From assembly GCF_003111645.1 (NCBI RefSeq), contig NZ_CP022187.1, positions 868,001-932,000 of the forward strand: DNA of 64,000 nt. The letters are read 5' to 3'. Position numbers and translations under genes: made by a program. The notes beneath the pieces are model-generated. The model did not search any database. It saw nothing but the letters and a program-made list of their open reading frames with translations, and was not told where the DNA came from. Positions 29,243 to 39,247 of the stretch are shown here, in pieces (the first letter of the stretch is position 1; each line of letters opens with the position of its first letter). The DNA is from Parazoarcus communis (GTDB taxonomy: Bacteria > Pseudomonadota > Gammaproteobacteria > Burkholderiales > Rhodocyclaceae).

Positions 29243-29482
29243 ATGGAGAACATCGAACAGCGCGTAAGAAAGATCGTTGCTGAGCAACTTGGCGTAAACG
29301 AATCGGAGATCAAGAACGAATCTTCGTTCGTGGATGATCTCGGCGCAGATTCGCTGGACACCGTGGAACTGGTCATGGCACTGGAAGAAGAGTTCGAGTG
29401 CGAGATTCCGGACGAAGAGGCCGAGAAGATCACCAACGTTCAACAGGCGATTGACTACGTCACCGCCCACCTCAAGAAGTAA
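29243..29482 (+). CDS. acpP: Acyl carrier protein
   Basis: 79 residues, acidic, with phosphopantetheine attachment at Ser37 in GADSLD. It carries acyl chains through fatty acid and lipid synthesis and must be activated by AcpS (encoded at 43538). The ATG at 29243 lies seven bases after GGAAGGAG. An ATG at 29237 is too close to that site. Confidence 0.97.
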   Translation: MENIEQRVRKIVAEQLGVNESEIKNESSFVDDLGADSLDTVELVMALEEEFECEIPDEEAEKITNVQQAIDYVTAHLKK

Positions 29483-29492
29483 TTGCTTTCTT

Positions 29493-29520
29493 TCCGGACA
29501 CCGCCGCGGTGGTGTCCGGA
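29493..29520 (+). terminator. Stem-loop between acpP and fabF
   Basis: TCCGGACACC and GGTGTCCGGA form a perfect 10-bp stem around an 8-base loop, ten bases after acpP. No T-run follows, so it more likely stabilises the acpP 3' end or lowers read-through than acts as a full intrinsic terminator. Confidence 0.55.
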
Positions 29521-29562
29521 TCGATCCTCATTCCTCCGCCTTGATTCCTTACGGAGATGCCC

Positions 29563-30798
29563 GTGTCGCGTCGTAGAGTCGTCGTCACCGGTCTGGGACT
29601 CGTCTCGCCGGTCGGCAATACCGTTCCCGAAGCCTGGGAAAACCTGATTGCCGGCAAGAGCGGCATCGGCCCTATCACCCGTTTCGATGCCAGTGCCTTC
29701 TCGGCCCGCATTGCTGGTGAAGTCAAGGATTTTGACGTCACCACCTATCTTTCCGCGAAGGAAGCACGCCGCATGGATGTCTTCATCCATTACGGCATGG
29801 CAGCCGGCATTCAGGCGATTCGGGACTCCGGAATCGAGGTGACAGCAGCAAACGCCGAACGCATCGGCGTCAATATCGGGTCTGGCATCGGCGGATTGCC
29901 GATGATCGAAGATACCCATGCGGATTTTGTTGCCGGTGGTCCGCGCAAGATCTCGCCGTTCTTCATTCCTGGTACGATCATCAACATGATCTCGGGCAAC
30001 CTGTCCATCATGTATGGCATGAAGGGCCCGAACATCGCCGTCGTCACCGCATGCACTACGGGGCTTCACGCCATTGGCCTGAGCTCGCGCATGATCGAGT
30101 ACGGTGATGCCGACGTGATGGTTTGCGGTGGTGCGGAATCCACGGTGACCGAACTTGCAGTCGGCGGCTTTGCGTCTGCAAAGGCACTGTCGACGCGCAA
30201 CGACGACCCCACCACGGCCAGCCGTCCCTGGGACAAGGGGCGCGACGGTTTCGTGCTGGGCGAGGGTGCCGGCGTGCTCGTGCTCGAGGAATACGAGCAC
30301 GCGGTCAAGCGCGGCGCCAAGATCTACGCCGAGCTTTCCGGCTTCGGCATGAGTGGTGATGCTTACCACATGACCGCACCGGACACCGACGGTCCGCGTC
30401 GCAGCATGGTGAATGCACTGGCAAATGCCGGCATCAACTGCAGTGATGTCGACTACCTCAATGCACATGGCACGTCGACGCCGCTCGGCGACAAGAACGA
30501 GACCGAGGCAATCAAGCTCGCTTTCGGTGCGGACGCCGCAAAGGGGCTGGTGGTGAACTCCACCAAGTCGATGACTGGACATCTGCTCGGCGGTGCAGGC
30601 GGCCTCGAGTCGATCTTTACCGTTCTCGCAGTACACCATCAGATTTCGCCGCCGACCATGAACATCTTCGAGCAGGATCCAGAGTGTGATCTGGATTACT
30701 GCGCGAACGAAGCGCGTTCGATGAAGATCGACGTGGCGATGAAGAACAACTTCGGTTTCGGCGGTACGAACGGAACCCTGGTGTTCCGCAGGGTGTAA
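29563..30798 (+). CDS. fabF: 3-oxoacyl-ACP synthase II (KAS II)
   Basis: 411 residues from the GTG at 29563. GGAG (29553-29556) leaves six bases to the GTG but none to the ATG at 29557, and [12 protein letters not shown] is the usual FabF start. Active-site Cys164 is in TACTTG, the two His in HGTSTP and [14 protein letters not shown]. FabF elongates acyl-ACP and is needed for temperature control of unsaturation in E. coli. It closes the fatty-acid cluster. Confidence 0.95.
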   Translation: MSRRRVVVTGLGLVSPVGNTVPEAWENLIAGKSGIGPITRFDASAFSARIAGEVKDFDVTTYLSAKEARRMDVFIHYGMAAGIQAIRDSGIEVTAANAERIGVNIGSGIGGLPMIEDTHADFVAGGPRKISPFFIPGTIINMISGNLSIMYGMKGPNIAVVTACTTGLHAIGLSSRMIEYGDADVMVCGGAESTVTELAVGGFASAKALSTRNDDPTTASRPWDKGRDGFVLGEGAGVLVLEEYEHAVKRGAKIYAELSGFGMSGDAYHMTAPDTDGPRRSMVNALANAGINCSDVDYLNAHGTSTPLGDKNETEAIKLAFGADAAKGLVVNSTKSMTGHLLGGAGGLESIFTVLAVHHQISPPTMNIFEQDPECDLDYCANEARSMKIDVAMKNNFGFGGTNGTLVFRRV

Positions 30799-30820
30799 TT
30801 TTGGGCGAGCGGCGACACGC

Positions 30821-31270
30821 ATGGTGTTTCCGCTCTCCCTGACGCTTCGAAGTTCCCGGGGCGTTCTGGCGTCAGTTTTCGCAGCACACGGTGCTGCGGG
30901 GCTGGCGCTTTTTCATGCGACGCGCTCCCCGTGGCTGCTCGCGGGTGGCATCGGACTGATCTTCCTCTCGGCGCTTGCTGGCTGGCGTGGCGAACTCAGG
31001 AAACAGGGCGTCGTGCTTGCACTGCAGGCGGACGGCGGCGTCAGTGTGAAGCGTGGCAACAGCGCGCCGGTGTTTGCCCGCGTGCGGCCCGATGCCGTTG
31101 TGTTCTCGTGGTCAGCGTGGTTCGCGCTGGAGATGCCGGAAACGGAAAGGGCAGGGCGCGCGCAACTACGGCTGATGCTGGTGAGGACGAATCTTCACCC
31201 GGACCAATGGCGCAGCCTTCAGGTGTGGCTGCGCCATCGCGCACTTGGCGCACCTGAGGCTAGCGCTTGA
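30821..31270 (+). CDS. Small membrane protein, YgfX-like
   Basis: 149 residues with two transmembrane helices near the N-terminus (~residues 16-34 and 36-53) and a soluble C-terminal part. The layout, the Leu/Arg-rich N-terminus and the closing [18 protein letters not shown] resemble YgfX/CptA family proteins, but similarity is weak. In other proteobacteria ygfX-type genes also occur near nadB or rpoE. The 3' end overlaps the nadB 3' end by 11 bp on the opposite strand. Confidence 0.65.
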   Translation: MVFPLSLTLRSSRGVLASVFAAHGAAGLALFHATRSPWLLAGGIGLIFLSALAGWRGELRKQGVVLALQADGGVSVKRGNSAPVFARVRPDAVVFSWSAWFALEMPETERAGRAQLRLMLVRTNLHPDQWRSLQVWLRHRALGAPEASA

Positions 31271-32891
31271 GCTTTCGCGGCCGCAGTACGGTGTCGCGTG
31301 CCTTGGGAAGCGTATCGGGGAAGTCGCTGGAGTGGTGCAGCCCACGGCTTTCCTTGCGTTTAAGCGCGCACTGCACGATCAGGTCTGCCGTCACGACCAG
31401 ATTCCGGAGTTCGATCAGGTCGTTGGAGACGCGAAAGTTCGAGTAGTAGTCGTGAATCTCGCGCTCGAGCAGGCGAATACGGTGCTGCGCCCGCTGCAGT
31501 CGCTTGGTCGTACGCACGATGCCGACGTAATCCCACATTGCACGGCGGAGTTCGGCCCAGTTGTGCGAAATGACGACTTCCTCGTCGGCATCCGTCACCC
31601 GGCTCTCATCCCATTCAGGCAGCAGGTAGATCGGCTTGTTGGCGTTGGCAAGAATGTCCTGCGCCGCCGCCTCGCCGAAAACCAGACACTCCAGCAGGGA
31701 GTTGCTCGCCAGACGGTTGGCGCCGTGCAGACCGGTGCCAGCCGATTCTCCGACGGCATAGAGTGCCTGCACGTCGGTTCGCGCCGAGAGATCGGTGACG
31801 ATGCCGCCACAGGAATAGTGCGCAGCGGGCACGACAGGAATTGGCTCGCGCGTGATGTCGATACCGAGCTCGAGGCAGCGCGCATGAATGTTCGGGAAAT
31901 GGTTGCGCAGCCAGTCTGCCGGCTTGTGGCTGATGTCGAGATAGACGCAATCGAGGCCGCGCTTCTTCATCTCGAAGTCGATCGCCCGCGCAACGATGTC
32001 CCGGGGCGCCAGTTCTTCGCGGGCGTCATGCTCGGGCATGAAGCGGGTGCCATCTGGCAGACGAAGCAGGCCGCCTTCGCCGCGGACCGCTTCCGAGATC
32101 AGGAAGGACTTCGCCTGGGGATGGTAGAGGCAGGTCGGATGAAACTGGATGAACTCCATGTTCCTGACCCGGCAACCGGCGCGCCAGGCCATCGCGATAC
32201 CGTCCCCCGTCGCCACGTCGGGATTGGTGGTGTAGAGATAGACCTTGCCGGTGCCGCCGGTCGCAAGCACCGTGCTGCGGGCGCTGAACGTGACCACATG
32301 CTCCTGGCGGATGTCGAGCACGTAGGCTCCGACGCAGCCGGCATCGGGGCGTCCGATCTTCTCGCCGAGCACGAGATCGATGGCGATGTGGTGCTCAAAG
32401 ATATCAATGTTCGGATGGGCGCGGACCTCTTCGCTGAGGGTGGCCTGGACGGCTGCGCCGGTCGCGTCTGCAGCGTGGATGATGCGGCGGTGAGAATGGC
32501 CGCCCTCACGGGTCAGATGGTAGCCAAGCGCCGACTGGTCTTCCCGGGTAAACGGCACGCCGCGATTGATCAGCCACTCGATGGCCCTGCGGCCGTGTTC
32601 GACAACGAACCGGGTGGCGGCAGGGTCGCACAGACCGGCGCCTGCAGTGAAGGTGTCCTGGATGTGCGCTTCGATACTGTCGGTGGTATCCAGTACCGCA
32701 GCAATACCGCCTTGTGCCCAGGCACTTGCGCTATCGGCAAGCTCCCGTTTTGTGACGATGGCAACCCGCAGGCGGTCAGCGAGTCGCAGTGCGAGCGACT
32801 GACCTGCGGTGCCGCTCCCCAGAATGAGAACGTCGTACTGTTTGTGCAAGATGGCGGCCAAACGAATGGGTGAAGCTGTCAAATATATCAC
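31260..32891 (-). CDS. nadB: L-aspartate oxidase
   Basis: 543 residues from a GTG start. The FAD-dependent enzyme makes iminoaspartate for NAD synthesis. FAD-binding [11 protein letters not shown] (~25-35), the WAQGGIAAV block, and HPTCLYHP and [12 protein letters not shown] segments with active-site residues are all present. The N-terminus is uncertain because several TTG codons follow the GTG and none has a clear ribosome-binding site. It is divergent from rpoE (215 bp) and convergent with the YgfX-like gene. nadA and nadC are not in the window. Confidence 0.94.
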   Translation of the reverse strand: MIYLTASPIRLAAILHKQYDVLILGSGTAGQSLALRLADRLRVAIVTKRELADSASAWAQGGIAAVLDTTDSIEAHIQDTFTAGAGLCDPAATRFVVEHGRRAIEWLINRGVPFTREDQSALGYHLTREGGHSHRRIIHAADATGAAVQATLSEEVRAHPNIDIFEHHIAIDLVLGEKIGRPDAGCVGAYVLDIRQEHVVTFSARSTVLATGGTGKVYLYTTNPDVATGDGIAMAWRAGCRVRNMEFIQFHPTCLYHPQAKSFLISEAVRGEGGLLRLPDGTRFMPEHDAREELAPRDIVARAIDFEMKKRGLDCVYLDISHKPADWLRNHFPNIHARCLELGIDITREPIPVVPAAHYSCGGIVTDLSARTDVQALYAVGESAGTGLHGANRLASNSLLECLVFGEAAAQDILANANKPIYLLPEWDESRVTDADEEVVISHNWAELRRAMWDYVGIVRTTKRLQRAQHRIRLLEREIHDYYSNFRVSNDLIELRNLVVTADLIVQCALKRKESRGLHHSSDFPDTLPKARDTVLRPRKLKR

Positions 32892-32992
32892 GCAGCCACG
32901 GGAGTGGGCGGCTGCAAGCCTTCCGTCATGCCCGATGCCGCTTTTGATGCCTATCGAATGGCGTAACGGACCGGATACCCCTGTTACCCTCT

Positions 32993-33066
32993 GAACTAAT
33001 TTTGCAGCCGCCGGTCTTCAACCACAGAGCTTGATTTTGCTGTGTCTGCGGGCGGTCGCTTATACT
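32993..33066 (+). promoter_or_regulatory. Candidate rpoE promoters
   Basis: Two candidates stand upstream of rpoE. A sigma-E-like pair is GAACTA (32993-32998), 16 bases, TCTTCA (33015-33020), which would allow autoregulation. A sigma-70-like pair is TTGCTG (33037-33042), 18 bases, TATACT (33061-33066), about 40 bp before the start codon. Both are read by eye; the sigma-70 match is better at the -10. Confidence 0.45.
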
Positions 33067-33106
33067 TTGGCAGATTATTCATTCTCCGAAGAAGAACAGA
33101 CCCCCA

Positions 33107-33706
33107 ATGAGCGATCGTGAAATCGATCAGCAGCTGGTCGAACGCGTGCAGCGTGGCGACAAACAGGCCTTCGGTTTGCTGGTAAGCAAATACCAGCGAA
33201 AGCTGAATCGCCTGCTGTCGCGCCTGATTCGTGATCCGGCCGAAGTTGAAGATGTGGCCCAGGAGACATTCATCAAGGCTTATCGTGCCTTGGGCTCGTT
33301 CCGGGGTGAAAGTGCTTTTTATACGTGGTTGTACAGAATCGGTATCAACACCGCGAAGAATTACCTTGTATCGCAGCGGCGCAGAGCGCCAACGTCTACA
33401 GGGTTCGATTCGGAGGATGCCGAGACATTTGAGGATGGTGATCAGCTTCGTGACAACAACACGCCAGAGCGGCTGTTGATGACGAAGCAGATTGCCGAGA
33501 CGGTGGACGAGGCGATGGCGGGGCTGCCCGAAGAGTTGCGAACGGCGATCATGCTGCGCGAGCTCGAGGGGCTCAGTTATGAAGAGATCGCCAACATCAT
33601 GGACTGCCCCATCGGGACGGTTCGCTCCCGGATTTTCCGTGCGCGGGAGTCAATTGCTGAACGACTTCGGCCGTTGCTTGATACGGCTCACGACAAACGT
33701 TGGTAG
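33107..33706 (+). CDS. rpoE: RNA polymerase sigma factor RpoE (sigma-24)
   Basis: A 199-residue group IV (ECF) sigma factor. Region 2 (~residues 25-95) contains DVAQETFIKAYRAL and FYTWLYRIGINTAKN; region 4 (~130-185) contains ELEGLSYEEIANIMDCPIGTVRSRIFRAR. Sequence and operon match the RpoE/AlgU type, activated by envelope stress when the anti-sigma RseA is cleaved. It is the first gene of an operon with rseA, rseB, rseC and mucD. No strong Shine-Dalgarno sequence is seen. Confidence 0.95.
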   Translation: MSDREIDQQLVERVQRGDKQAFGLLVSKYQRKLNRLLSRLIRDPAEVEDVAQETFIKAYRALGSFRGESAFYTWLYRIGINTAKNYLVSQRRRAPTSTGFDSEDAETFEDGDQLRDNNTPERLLMTKQIAETVDEAMAGLPEELRTAIMLRELEGLSYEEIANIMDCPIGTVRSRIFRARESIAERLRPLLDTAHDKRW

Positions 33707-33715
33707 GTGGCTGGC

Positions 33716-34258
33716 ATGAACGAAAAACTTTCTGCACTGATGGACGGTGATCTTGATAATCAGTCTGTGCGCCTGATGGTCGACCGTCTGAACCGCGAAG
33801 ACTCGTTGAAGAAGGACTGGGATGTTTACTGTCTGATCGGCGATGTGATTCGCGGGGATCAACAAGGCGCACCCGATATGGTGGCCCGCGTGATGTCAGG
33901 GCTGGATGATGAGCCCACCGTGCTCGCGCCGCGGCCGATGCCCGCCGAGGCTTCGCGCCGTGCGGTGTGGCATTCCCTGATGCCGATTGCGGCCTCGGTG
34001 ATGGGCGTGGCTGTCGTTGGCCTTGTCGCCGCAACCATGTACACCGGCGACGCCGGGATAGCCCCGGTTGCCGCCGTGCCCCGTGTAGTCACGATGGCGC
34101 CGGTCCAAAACGTCTCGGTGACCGTTCCGGCATCGGTTGAGACCCGTCATCGCGAATACCTTTTCGTGCATCAGGCCTCCACGGGTGCAGGGCCGATGCC
34201 GAGCGCACTGCAGTACGTCAGGACCGTATCAGCACAGTCCGAGGAAACCTCCCGATGA
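33716..34258 (+). CDS. rseA: Anti-sigma-E factor RseA
   Basis: 180 residues. The cytoplasmic N-terminal part (MNEKLSALMDGDLDNQS and WDVYCLIGDVIRGD) is the RpoE-binding RseA domain; one transmembrane helix follows (~residues 85-107) and a periplasmic tail that RseB would bind. TAGGTGG precedes the ATG by a few bases. Stress-activated proteolysis of RseA is the known mode of sigma-E release. It is nine bases after rpoE and overlaps rseB by 4 bp. Confidence 0.9.
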   Translation: MNEKLSALMDGDLDNQSVRLMVDRLNREDSLKKDWDVYCLIGDVIRGDQQGAPDMVARVMSGLDDEPTVLAPRPMPAEASRRAVWHSLMPIAASVMGVAVVGLVAATMYTGDAGIAPVAAVPRVVTMAPVQNVSVTVPASVETRHREYLFVHQASTGAGPMPSALQYVRTVSAQSEETSR

Positions 34259-35223
34259 GGTTCTGGCTTGTTGCGGTAGGCCTGTGTTCCTTGTTTTTCC
34301 AGTCCGTCGCCAGTGCCGAAGTGCCTTCGGATCCACTGTCATGGCTGGGCAAGATTTCGACGGCCAGCCAGCGTCTCAATTACGTTGGCACCTTTACCTA
34401 TCAGTCGGGCACGCAGATCGAGACGTCCCGCATTGCGCATCGAGCCAATGGTGACGGCGAGTACGAACGTCTCGAGGTGCTCGACGGCAGTCCGCGTGAG
34501 GTCATTCGCAGCGCCGGCGAGGTACGCTGCGTGCTCCCCGAGCAGCGGACGGTGATCATTGACCAGCCCGGCAGCCGGCGTGTCTTTCCCGCGCGCCTGC
34601 CCGCGTCGTTCAACGGACTTGCCGAAAGCTACCGGATCCGCAAGGGCGAACGCGGGCGTGTTGCCGGCTACGAAGCGCAGTCCATCATTCTGGAACCACG
34701 GGACGACATGCGTTATGGCCACGTGCTGTGGGCAGAAGTGCAGACCGGACTGCTGCTCAAGTCACGGATGGTGGATACGCGTGGCGAGATGATCGAGCAG
34801 TTCACGTTCAGCGACCTTCGTATTGGCGGGGAAGTGGACAGTGCGCTGCTCAAGCCGCGTTTCAGTCAGGGTGAAGGATGGCGAGTGGTCAGTGTGCGCG
34901 GGGAGGAGATCAGCAAGGCTGATTCCGGTTGGCAATTGCGCACGCCGATCAACGGTTTTCTGCTCAATTCGGTAGTGCGACGTTCGCTTGGCGCTGACCG
35001 GGGCGATGCGGTGCATATGGTCTTCAGTGACGGACTCGCAGCCATCTCCGTGTTCATCGAGCCGACCGGACCGGAGGCTGCGGCCAACGTCGGTGCCTCC
35101 TCAAGCGGCGCAATCAATGTATTCAAGCGCACTGCTGGTGCTCACGTCGTGACGGCTCTCGGTGAGGTACCAGCCCGCGCAGTGCAGCGCCTGGCCGAGG
35201 GCATCGAAGCGGTGTCGAAATGA
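34255..35223 (+). CDS. rseB: Sigma-E regulatory protein RseB/MucB
   Basis: 322 residues with a signal peptide (~1-21, ending QSVASA). The mature protein has the two-domain RseB/MucB fold: an N-terminal LolA-like domain (DPLSWLGKISTASQRLNYVGTF start) and a C-terminal domain (~220-315). RseB shields RseA from DegS cleavage in the periplasm and senses lipopolysaccharide defects. It overlaps rseA and rseC by 4 bp each. Confidence 0.92.
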   Translation: MRFWLVAVGLCSLFFQSVASAEVPSDPLSWLGKISTASQRLNYVGTFTYQSGTQIETSRIAHRANGDGEYERLEVLDGSPREVIRSAGEVRCVLPEQRTVIIDQPGSRRVFPARLPASFNGLAESYRIRKGERGRVAGYEAQSIILEPRDDMRYGHVLWAEVQTGLLLKSRMVDTRGEMIEQFTFSDLRIGGEVDSALLKPRFSQGEGWRVVSVRGEEISKADSGWQLRTPINGFLLNSVVRRSLGADRGDAVHMVFSDGLAAISVFIEPTGPEAAANVGASSSGAINVFKRTAGAHVVTALGEVPARAVQRLAEGIEAVSK

Positions 35224-35687
35224 TCGAAGCTCCGGCCGAAGTGCTTCGCGTCGAGGCGGGGAGGGCGTGGGTTCGCCTCAGTGAGAAGCAGGGTGGGTGC
35301 GGTCGTTGTGACGAGCCTGGTGGTTGTCGTTCGATGCGAATCACGGATACCTTCGGCTCGCCGAATCAGGTATTCACCCTCGACGACACTCTTGGACTGC
35401 ATCCCGGCGAGCGGGTCAGAATCACGATTCCCGACGGTGCACCTTTACGGGCAGCGCTGCTCAGTTACGGGCTTGCCGTGGTGCTGATGATCATTGGTGC
35501 GGCAGTGGGGGGGCTGTTCCCGGAAACGGCTCGTGCCGACCTCGGTGCGGGCCTGGGTATGCTCTGCGGGCTGGGGCTTGCTGTATTCATCAATCGTCTG
35601 CTGGCGCGCAGCCGCAACTGGCGCGGCGGTCTGAGGATGACCTTGTCCCGCGACCTGACCGACTGCAGCCACGCCCACCTCTCATGA
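35220..35687 (+). CDS. rseC: RseC/MucC family membrane protein
   Basis: 155 residues. A Cys cluster near the N-terminus (Cys27-x2-Cys30-x5-Cys36) precedes two transmembrane helices (~76-97 and ~101-122) and a basic tail. This is the RseC/MucC layout. E. coli RseC is part of the system that reduces SoxR; in sigma-E operons its role is modulatory. It overlaps mucD by 4 bp. Confidence 0.88.
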   Translation: MIEAPAEVLRVEAGRAWVRLSEKQGGCGRCDEPGGCRSMRITDTFGSPNQVFTLDDTLGLHPGERVRITIPDGAPLRAALLSYGLAVVLMIIGAAVGGLFPETARADLGAGLGMLCGLGLAVFINRLLARSRNWRGGLRMTLSRDLTDCSHAHLS

Positions 35688-37093
35688 ACCGGATGTTCCG
35701 TACTTCGCTGCTCGCACTGCTGCTGTGTGTGTCAGCGCTGCCTGCGCTTGCAGCCGTCAATTTGCCGGATTTCACCGCACTCGTGGAGCGTCAGGGTACG
35801 GCGGTGGTGAATATCAGCACGATATCCAATACATCCCAGAAAGCGCGCGCTTTCCCCGAACTGGACGAAGGCGATCCGATGTTCGACTTTTTCCGTCGGA
35901 TCGTGCCGCGCCAACCGCGATCCCCGCAACCCGAACCCGACAACGAGTCGCTCGGTTCGGGTTTCATCATCAGCAGTGACGGTTTCATTCTGACCAACGC
36001 CCACGTCGTCGAAGACGCCGAGGAAATCCTCGTGCGTCTGGCGGACAAGCGGGAGTATCGAGCACGCGTGATCGGTGCGGATGCGCGCAGCGATGTGGCG
36101 TTGATCCAGATCGAGGCCAAGGGCCTGCCGAAGGTCACCCTGGGCGAGCCTGAGCACCTCAAGGTGGGTGAGTGGGTTCTGGCGATCGGTTCGCCGTTTG
36201 GTTTCGACCAGACAGTCACGGCCGGAATCGTAAGTGCGAAGGACCGCAGTCTGCCCGACGAGAACTTTGTGCCCTTCATCCAGACCGACGTTGCGATCAA
36301 CCCTGGCAACTCTGGCGGCCCCTTGTTCAACCTCAAGGGAGAGGTGATCGGCATCAATTCCCAGATCTACAGCCGCACCGGCGGTTTCATGGGCCTGTCA
36401 TTCGCGATTCCGATCGATGTCGCCATGGATGTGCAACAGCAGTTGCGCACGCACGGGCGCATTCAGCGCGGCCGGATCGGCGTGGCCATCCAGGAAGTCA
36501 CAGTCGATCTGGCCGGGAGCTTTGGATTGCCGAAGGCGTCCGGCGCGCTCGTCAGCGCGGTCGAACCCGATAGCCCCGCCGCGCGAGCTGGAGTGGTGCG
36601 TGGCGACGTGATCGTGCGCTTCGACCGGCGCAACGTCGACAAGTCCAGCGATCTTCCGCGTATCGTCGCCGCGCGACGGCCGGGTACGCGTGCGGAGATG
36701 GTGGTGTATCGCGAAGGTGCGCCGAAAGAATTGAAGGTCACGCTGGGCGAGTGGCGCGACCCGCAAACGCCCCGAGTGCGCAAGACCAGCGTACCGTCAA
36801 GCACTGGCAACCGCTTGGGTCTGGTGCTGATCAAGCCACCAATGATCCGCGGTCGCGACCAGCCTGCTGCACAGGGTCTGATGGTCGATCGTGCGGAAGG
36901 CCCGGCAGCGCGTGCCTCGCTTCAGGTCGGTGACACCGTGCTGGCGGTCATCGTCGGTGGCAAGCAGACGGTGCTCGCCAAGCCTGAGGTCTTCGAACGT
37001 ATCGTTGCCGAGCTCAAGGAGGGGCAGCAGTTGAGTCTCCTGGTCCTGCGCGGGGAGGCCACCTCCTTCGTCAGCCTGCGTGCCGGCAAATGA
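35684..37093 (+). CDS. mucD: Periplasmic serine protease DegP/MucD
   Basis: 469 residues with a signal peptide (~1-23). Catalytic triad: His107 (NAHVV), Asp137 (RSDVALI), Ser210 (GNSGGPLF). Two PDZ domains follow (~260-350 and ~370-465). HtrA-family proteases degrade misfolded periplasmic proteins and are classic sigma-E targets. The ATG overlaps the rseC stop (ATGA). The frame is open upstream to 35324, but that part is out-of-frame rseC sequence. Confidence 0.94.
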   Translation: MNRMFRTSLLALLLCVSALPALAAVNLPDFTALVERQGTAVVNISTISNTSQKARAFPELDEGDPMFDFFRRIVPRQPRSPQPEPDNESLGSGFIISSDGFILTNAHVVEDAEEILVRLADKREYRARVIGADARSDVALIQIEAKGLPKVTLGEPEHLKVGEWVLAIGSPFGFDQTVTAGIVSAKDRSLPDENFVPFIQTDVAINPGNSGGPLFNLKGEVIGINSQIYSRTGGFMGLSFAIPIDVAMDVQQQLRTHGRIQRGRIGVAIQEVTVDLAGSFGLPKASGALVSAVEPDSPAARAGVVRGDVIVRFDRRNVDKSSDLPRIVAARRPGTRAEMVVYREGAPKELKVTLGEWRDPQTPRVRKTSVPSSTGNRLGLVLIKPPMIRGRDQPAAQGLMVDRAEGPAARASLQVGDTVLAVIVGGKQTVLAKPEVFERIVAELKEGQQLSLLVLRGEATSFVSLRAGK

Positions 37094-37350
37094 AGCAGGA
37101 GCTGACCGTACTGAGTCGCGAGTGGTGTCACCTGTGCCATGATCTGGTCGCGGCCCTCGAACCCATTGCAGCCGAACTGGGCTGGACGGTGAAGGTGATC
37201 GATGTAGACCTCCATCCGGAACTCGAGGCTCGCTGGGACGAACTGGTCCCGGTTGTACTCCACGGTGAGCACGAACTCTGCCACTACCATCTCGATGAAA
37301 CGGGTGTCCGTGCCTATTGCGGTGCTTTTCCGCTAGAATCCGACGCTTGA
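37090..37350 (+). CDS. Glutaredoxin-like protein (DUF836)
   Basis: 86 residues, a short thioredoxin-fold protein with a redox-type CHLC motif (Cys13, Cys16) after the first strand. DUF836 proteins are small glutaredoxin-like proteins, commonly found between mucD and lepA in betaproteobacteria. A partner is unknown. It overlaps mucD by 4 bp and ends 53 bp before lepA, with a terminator hairpin in the gap. Confidence 0.87.
   Translation: MKQELTVLSREWCHLCHDLVAALEPIAAELGWTVKVIDVDLHPELEARWDELVPVVLHGEHELCHYHLDETGVRAYCGAFPLESDA
37334..37339 (+). promoter_or_regulatory. Promoter-like -10 element inside the end of the DUF836 gene
   Basis: TAGAAT in the context CGCTAGAATCC, a common look of proteobacterial -10 regions. 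The -35 position is poor. A transcript from here would start near 37346 and meet the terminator at 37373-37395. Confidence 0.35.
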
Positions 37351-37372
37351 CGAGGCCAACCAATTCCAGAAC

Positions 37373-37395
37373 GGGTGCCGAAAGGCACCCTTTTT
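37373..37395 (+). terminator. Intrinsic terminator directly upstream of lepA
   Basis: GGGTGCC, loop GAAA (a stable GNRA tetraloop), GGCACCC and TTTTT. The T-run ends eight bases before the lepA ATG. It ends the rpoE-mucD-DUF836 transcript at least in part. Confidence 0.85.
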
Positions 37396-37403
37396 GCGTG
37401 CGC

Positions 37404-39200
37404 ATGCAACATATCAGAAACTTCTCCATCATTGCTCATATCGATCACGGCAAGTCTACGCTGGCCGATCGACTCATTCACTTCTGCGGCGGGCTCTCCG
37501 ACCGCGAGATGGAGGCGCAGGTGCTCGACTCGATGGATATCGAGCGCGAGCGCGGCATTACCATCAAGGCGCAGACTGCTGCGCTGCACTACAAGGCGAA
37601 GGACGGGAAGGTCTACAACCTCAACCTGATCGACACCCCGGGCCATGTGGACTTTTCGTACGAAGTGAGCCGCTCCCTGGCCGCGTGCGAAGGCGCCCTG
37701 CTGGTGGTCGATGCATCGCAGGGGGTCGAGGCGCAGACGGTCGCGAACTGCTACACCGCGCTCGACCAGAACGTTGAAGTCGTCCCGGTCCTGAACAAGA
37801 TCGACCTGCCCGCAGCGAACCCGGAGAACGCCCGTCAGGAGATCGAGGACGTCATCGGTGTCGATGCGGCCGAGGCGATCCTGTGCTCGGCAAAGACCGG
37901 CATCGGTATCGAGGAAGTGCTCGAGGCTGTCGTGGCCAGGGTTCCCGCGCCACGTGGCAACCCCGACGGCGCCCTGAAGGCGCTCATCATCGACTCGTGG
38001 TTCGACAACTATGTCGGCGTCGTGATGCTGGTGCGCGTGGTCGACGGGATTCTCCGACCCAAGGACAGGATCCTGCTGATGTCGAACGGCGCGCAGTATC
38101 CCTGCGAACAGGTCGGGGTGTTCACGCCGAAATCGGTCAGCCGTGATCACCTCGCTGCTGGCGAAGTGGGTTTCATCATCGCCGGTATCAAGGAACTTGA
38201 AGCCGCAAAGGTCGGCGATACCGTCACCCTCGCAGGCAAGCCTGCTAACGCGCCTCTGCCCGGCTTCAAGGAAATCAAGCCGCAGGTGTTTGCCGGTCTG
38301 TACCCGGTCGAGTCGAGCGAATACGACCAGTTGCGCGACTCGCTCGAGAAGCTCCGTCTCAATGATGCGTCGCTGCAGTTCGAGCCCGAGGTGTCGCAGG
38401 CGCTCGGTTTTGGATTCCGGTGCGGTTTTCTGGGCCTGCTGCACATGGATATCGTGCAGGAACGCCTCGAGCGCGAATTCGACATGGACCTCATTACCAC
38501 CGCGCCGACGGTGATCTATGAGGTCGTGCTCAACAGCGGTGAGGTGATCCAGGTCTCGAACCCGTCGAAACTGCCAGAGCCGGGCAAGTACCAGGAGATT
38601 CGCGAGCCCATCATCACCGCGACGATTTTCCTCCCGCAGGATTATGTCGGTCCGGTGATCACACTGTGCAACCAGAAGCGTGGCGCGCAGGTGGACATGC
38701 GATACCACGGTCGCCAGGTCCAGCTGATCTACGACATGCCGATGAACGAAGTGGTGATGGACTTCTTCGACAAGCTCAAGTCGGTTTCGCGTGGTTACGC
38801 GTCGCTTGACTACGAGTTCAAGGAGTACATCACGGCCGATCTGGTCAAGCTCGACCTGATGGTCGGTGGCGAGAAGGTCGATGCGCTGTCGGTGATCGTT
38901 CACCGGGCAAACGCGGCGTTCCGGGGCCGCGAGCTGGCCGCCAAGCTGCGTGGTCTGATTCCGCGCCAGATGTTCGATGTCGCGATTCAGGCGGCGATCG
39001 GCGCAAACATCATTGCGCGTGAAACCATCAAGGCTTTGCGCAAGAACGTGCTGGCCAAGTGTTATGGCGGCGACATTTCACGCAAGAAGAAGCTGCTCGA
39101 GAAACAGAAGGAAGGCAAAAAGCGCATGAAGCAGGTCGGAAACGTCGAGATTCCGCAGGAAGCCTTCCTTGCCGTGCTGCGCACGGACGAAGGCAAGTAA
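37404..39200 (+). CDS. lepA: Elongation factor 4 (LepA)
   Basis: 598 residues from the ATG at 37404. The GTPase domain has G1 AHIDHGKST (~11-19), G3 DTPGHVDF and G4 NKIDLP; the EF-G-like domains and the LepA-specific C-terminal domain ([30 protein letters not shown]) follow. EF4 acts on ribosomes under ionic or stress conditions. The start codon has no Shine-Dalgarno sequence, since the T-run of the terminator fills that position. Confidence 0.97.
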   Translation: MQHIRNFSIIAHIDHGKSTLADRLIHFCGGLSDREMEAQVLDSMDIERERGITIKAQTAALHYKAKDGKVYNLNLIDTPGHVDFSYEVSRSLAACEGALLVVDASQGVEAQTVANCYTALDQNVEVVPVLNKIDLPAANPENARQEIEDVIGVDAAEAILCSAKTGIGIEEVLEAVVARVPAPRGNPDGALKALIIDSWFDNYVGVVMLVRVVDGILRPKDRILLMSNGAQYPCEQVGVFTPKSVSRDHLAAGEVGFIIAGIKELEAAKVGDTVTLAGKPANAPLPGFKEIKPQVFAGLYPVESSEYDQLRDSLEKLRLNDASLQFEPEVSQALGFGFRCGFLGLLHMDIVQERLEREFDMDLITTAPTVIYEVVLNSGEVIQVSNPSKLPEPGKYQEIREPIITATIFLPQDYVGPVITLCNQKRGAQVDMRYHGRQVQLIYDMPMNEVVMDFFDKLKSVSRGYASLDYEFKEYITADLVKLDLMVGGEKVDALSVIVHRANAAFRGRELAAKLRGLIPRQMFDVAIQAAIGANIIARETIKALRKNVLAKCYGGDISRKKKLLEKQKEGKKRMKQVGNVEIPQEAFLAVLRTDEGK

Positions 39201-39247
39201 ACCTGCAACCAGGCGTCTCAGCGGCGTCGTAACTGACTGGAGTCTGC

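Noticed and set aside
31245-32873. 542-codon plus-strand frame opposite nadB
   Set aside because: Antisense shadow of L-aspartate oxidase; the same reasoning applies to the long antisense frames at 9461-10879, 37314-38903, 54127-55662 and 58300-59901.
33015-33020. Firm sigma-E autoregulatory promoter for rpoE
   Set aside because: The -10-like TCTTCA matches the sigma-E consensus only in part, and a better sigma-70 -10 lies downstream. I keep it only as a low-confidence candidate.
35324-35683. N-terminal extension of the mucD frame
   Set aside because: The open frame upstream of 35684 is out-of-frame rseC sequence. The ATG at 35684 begins a clear signal peptide and overlaps the rseC stop as in the other genes of the operon.
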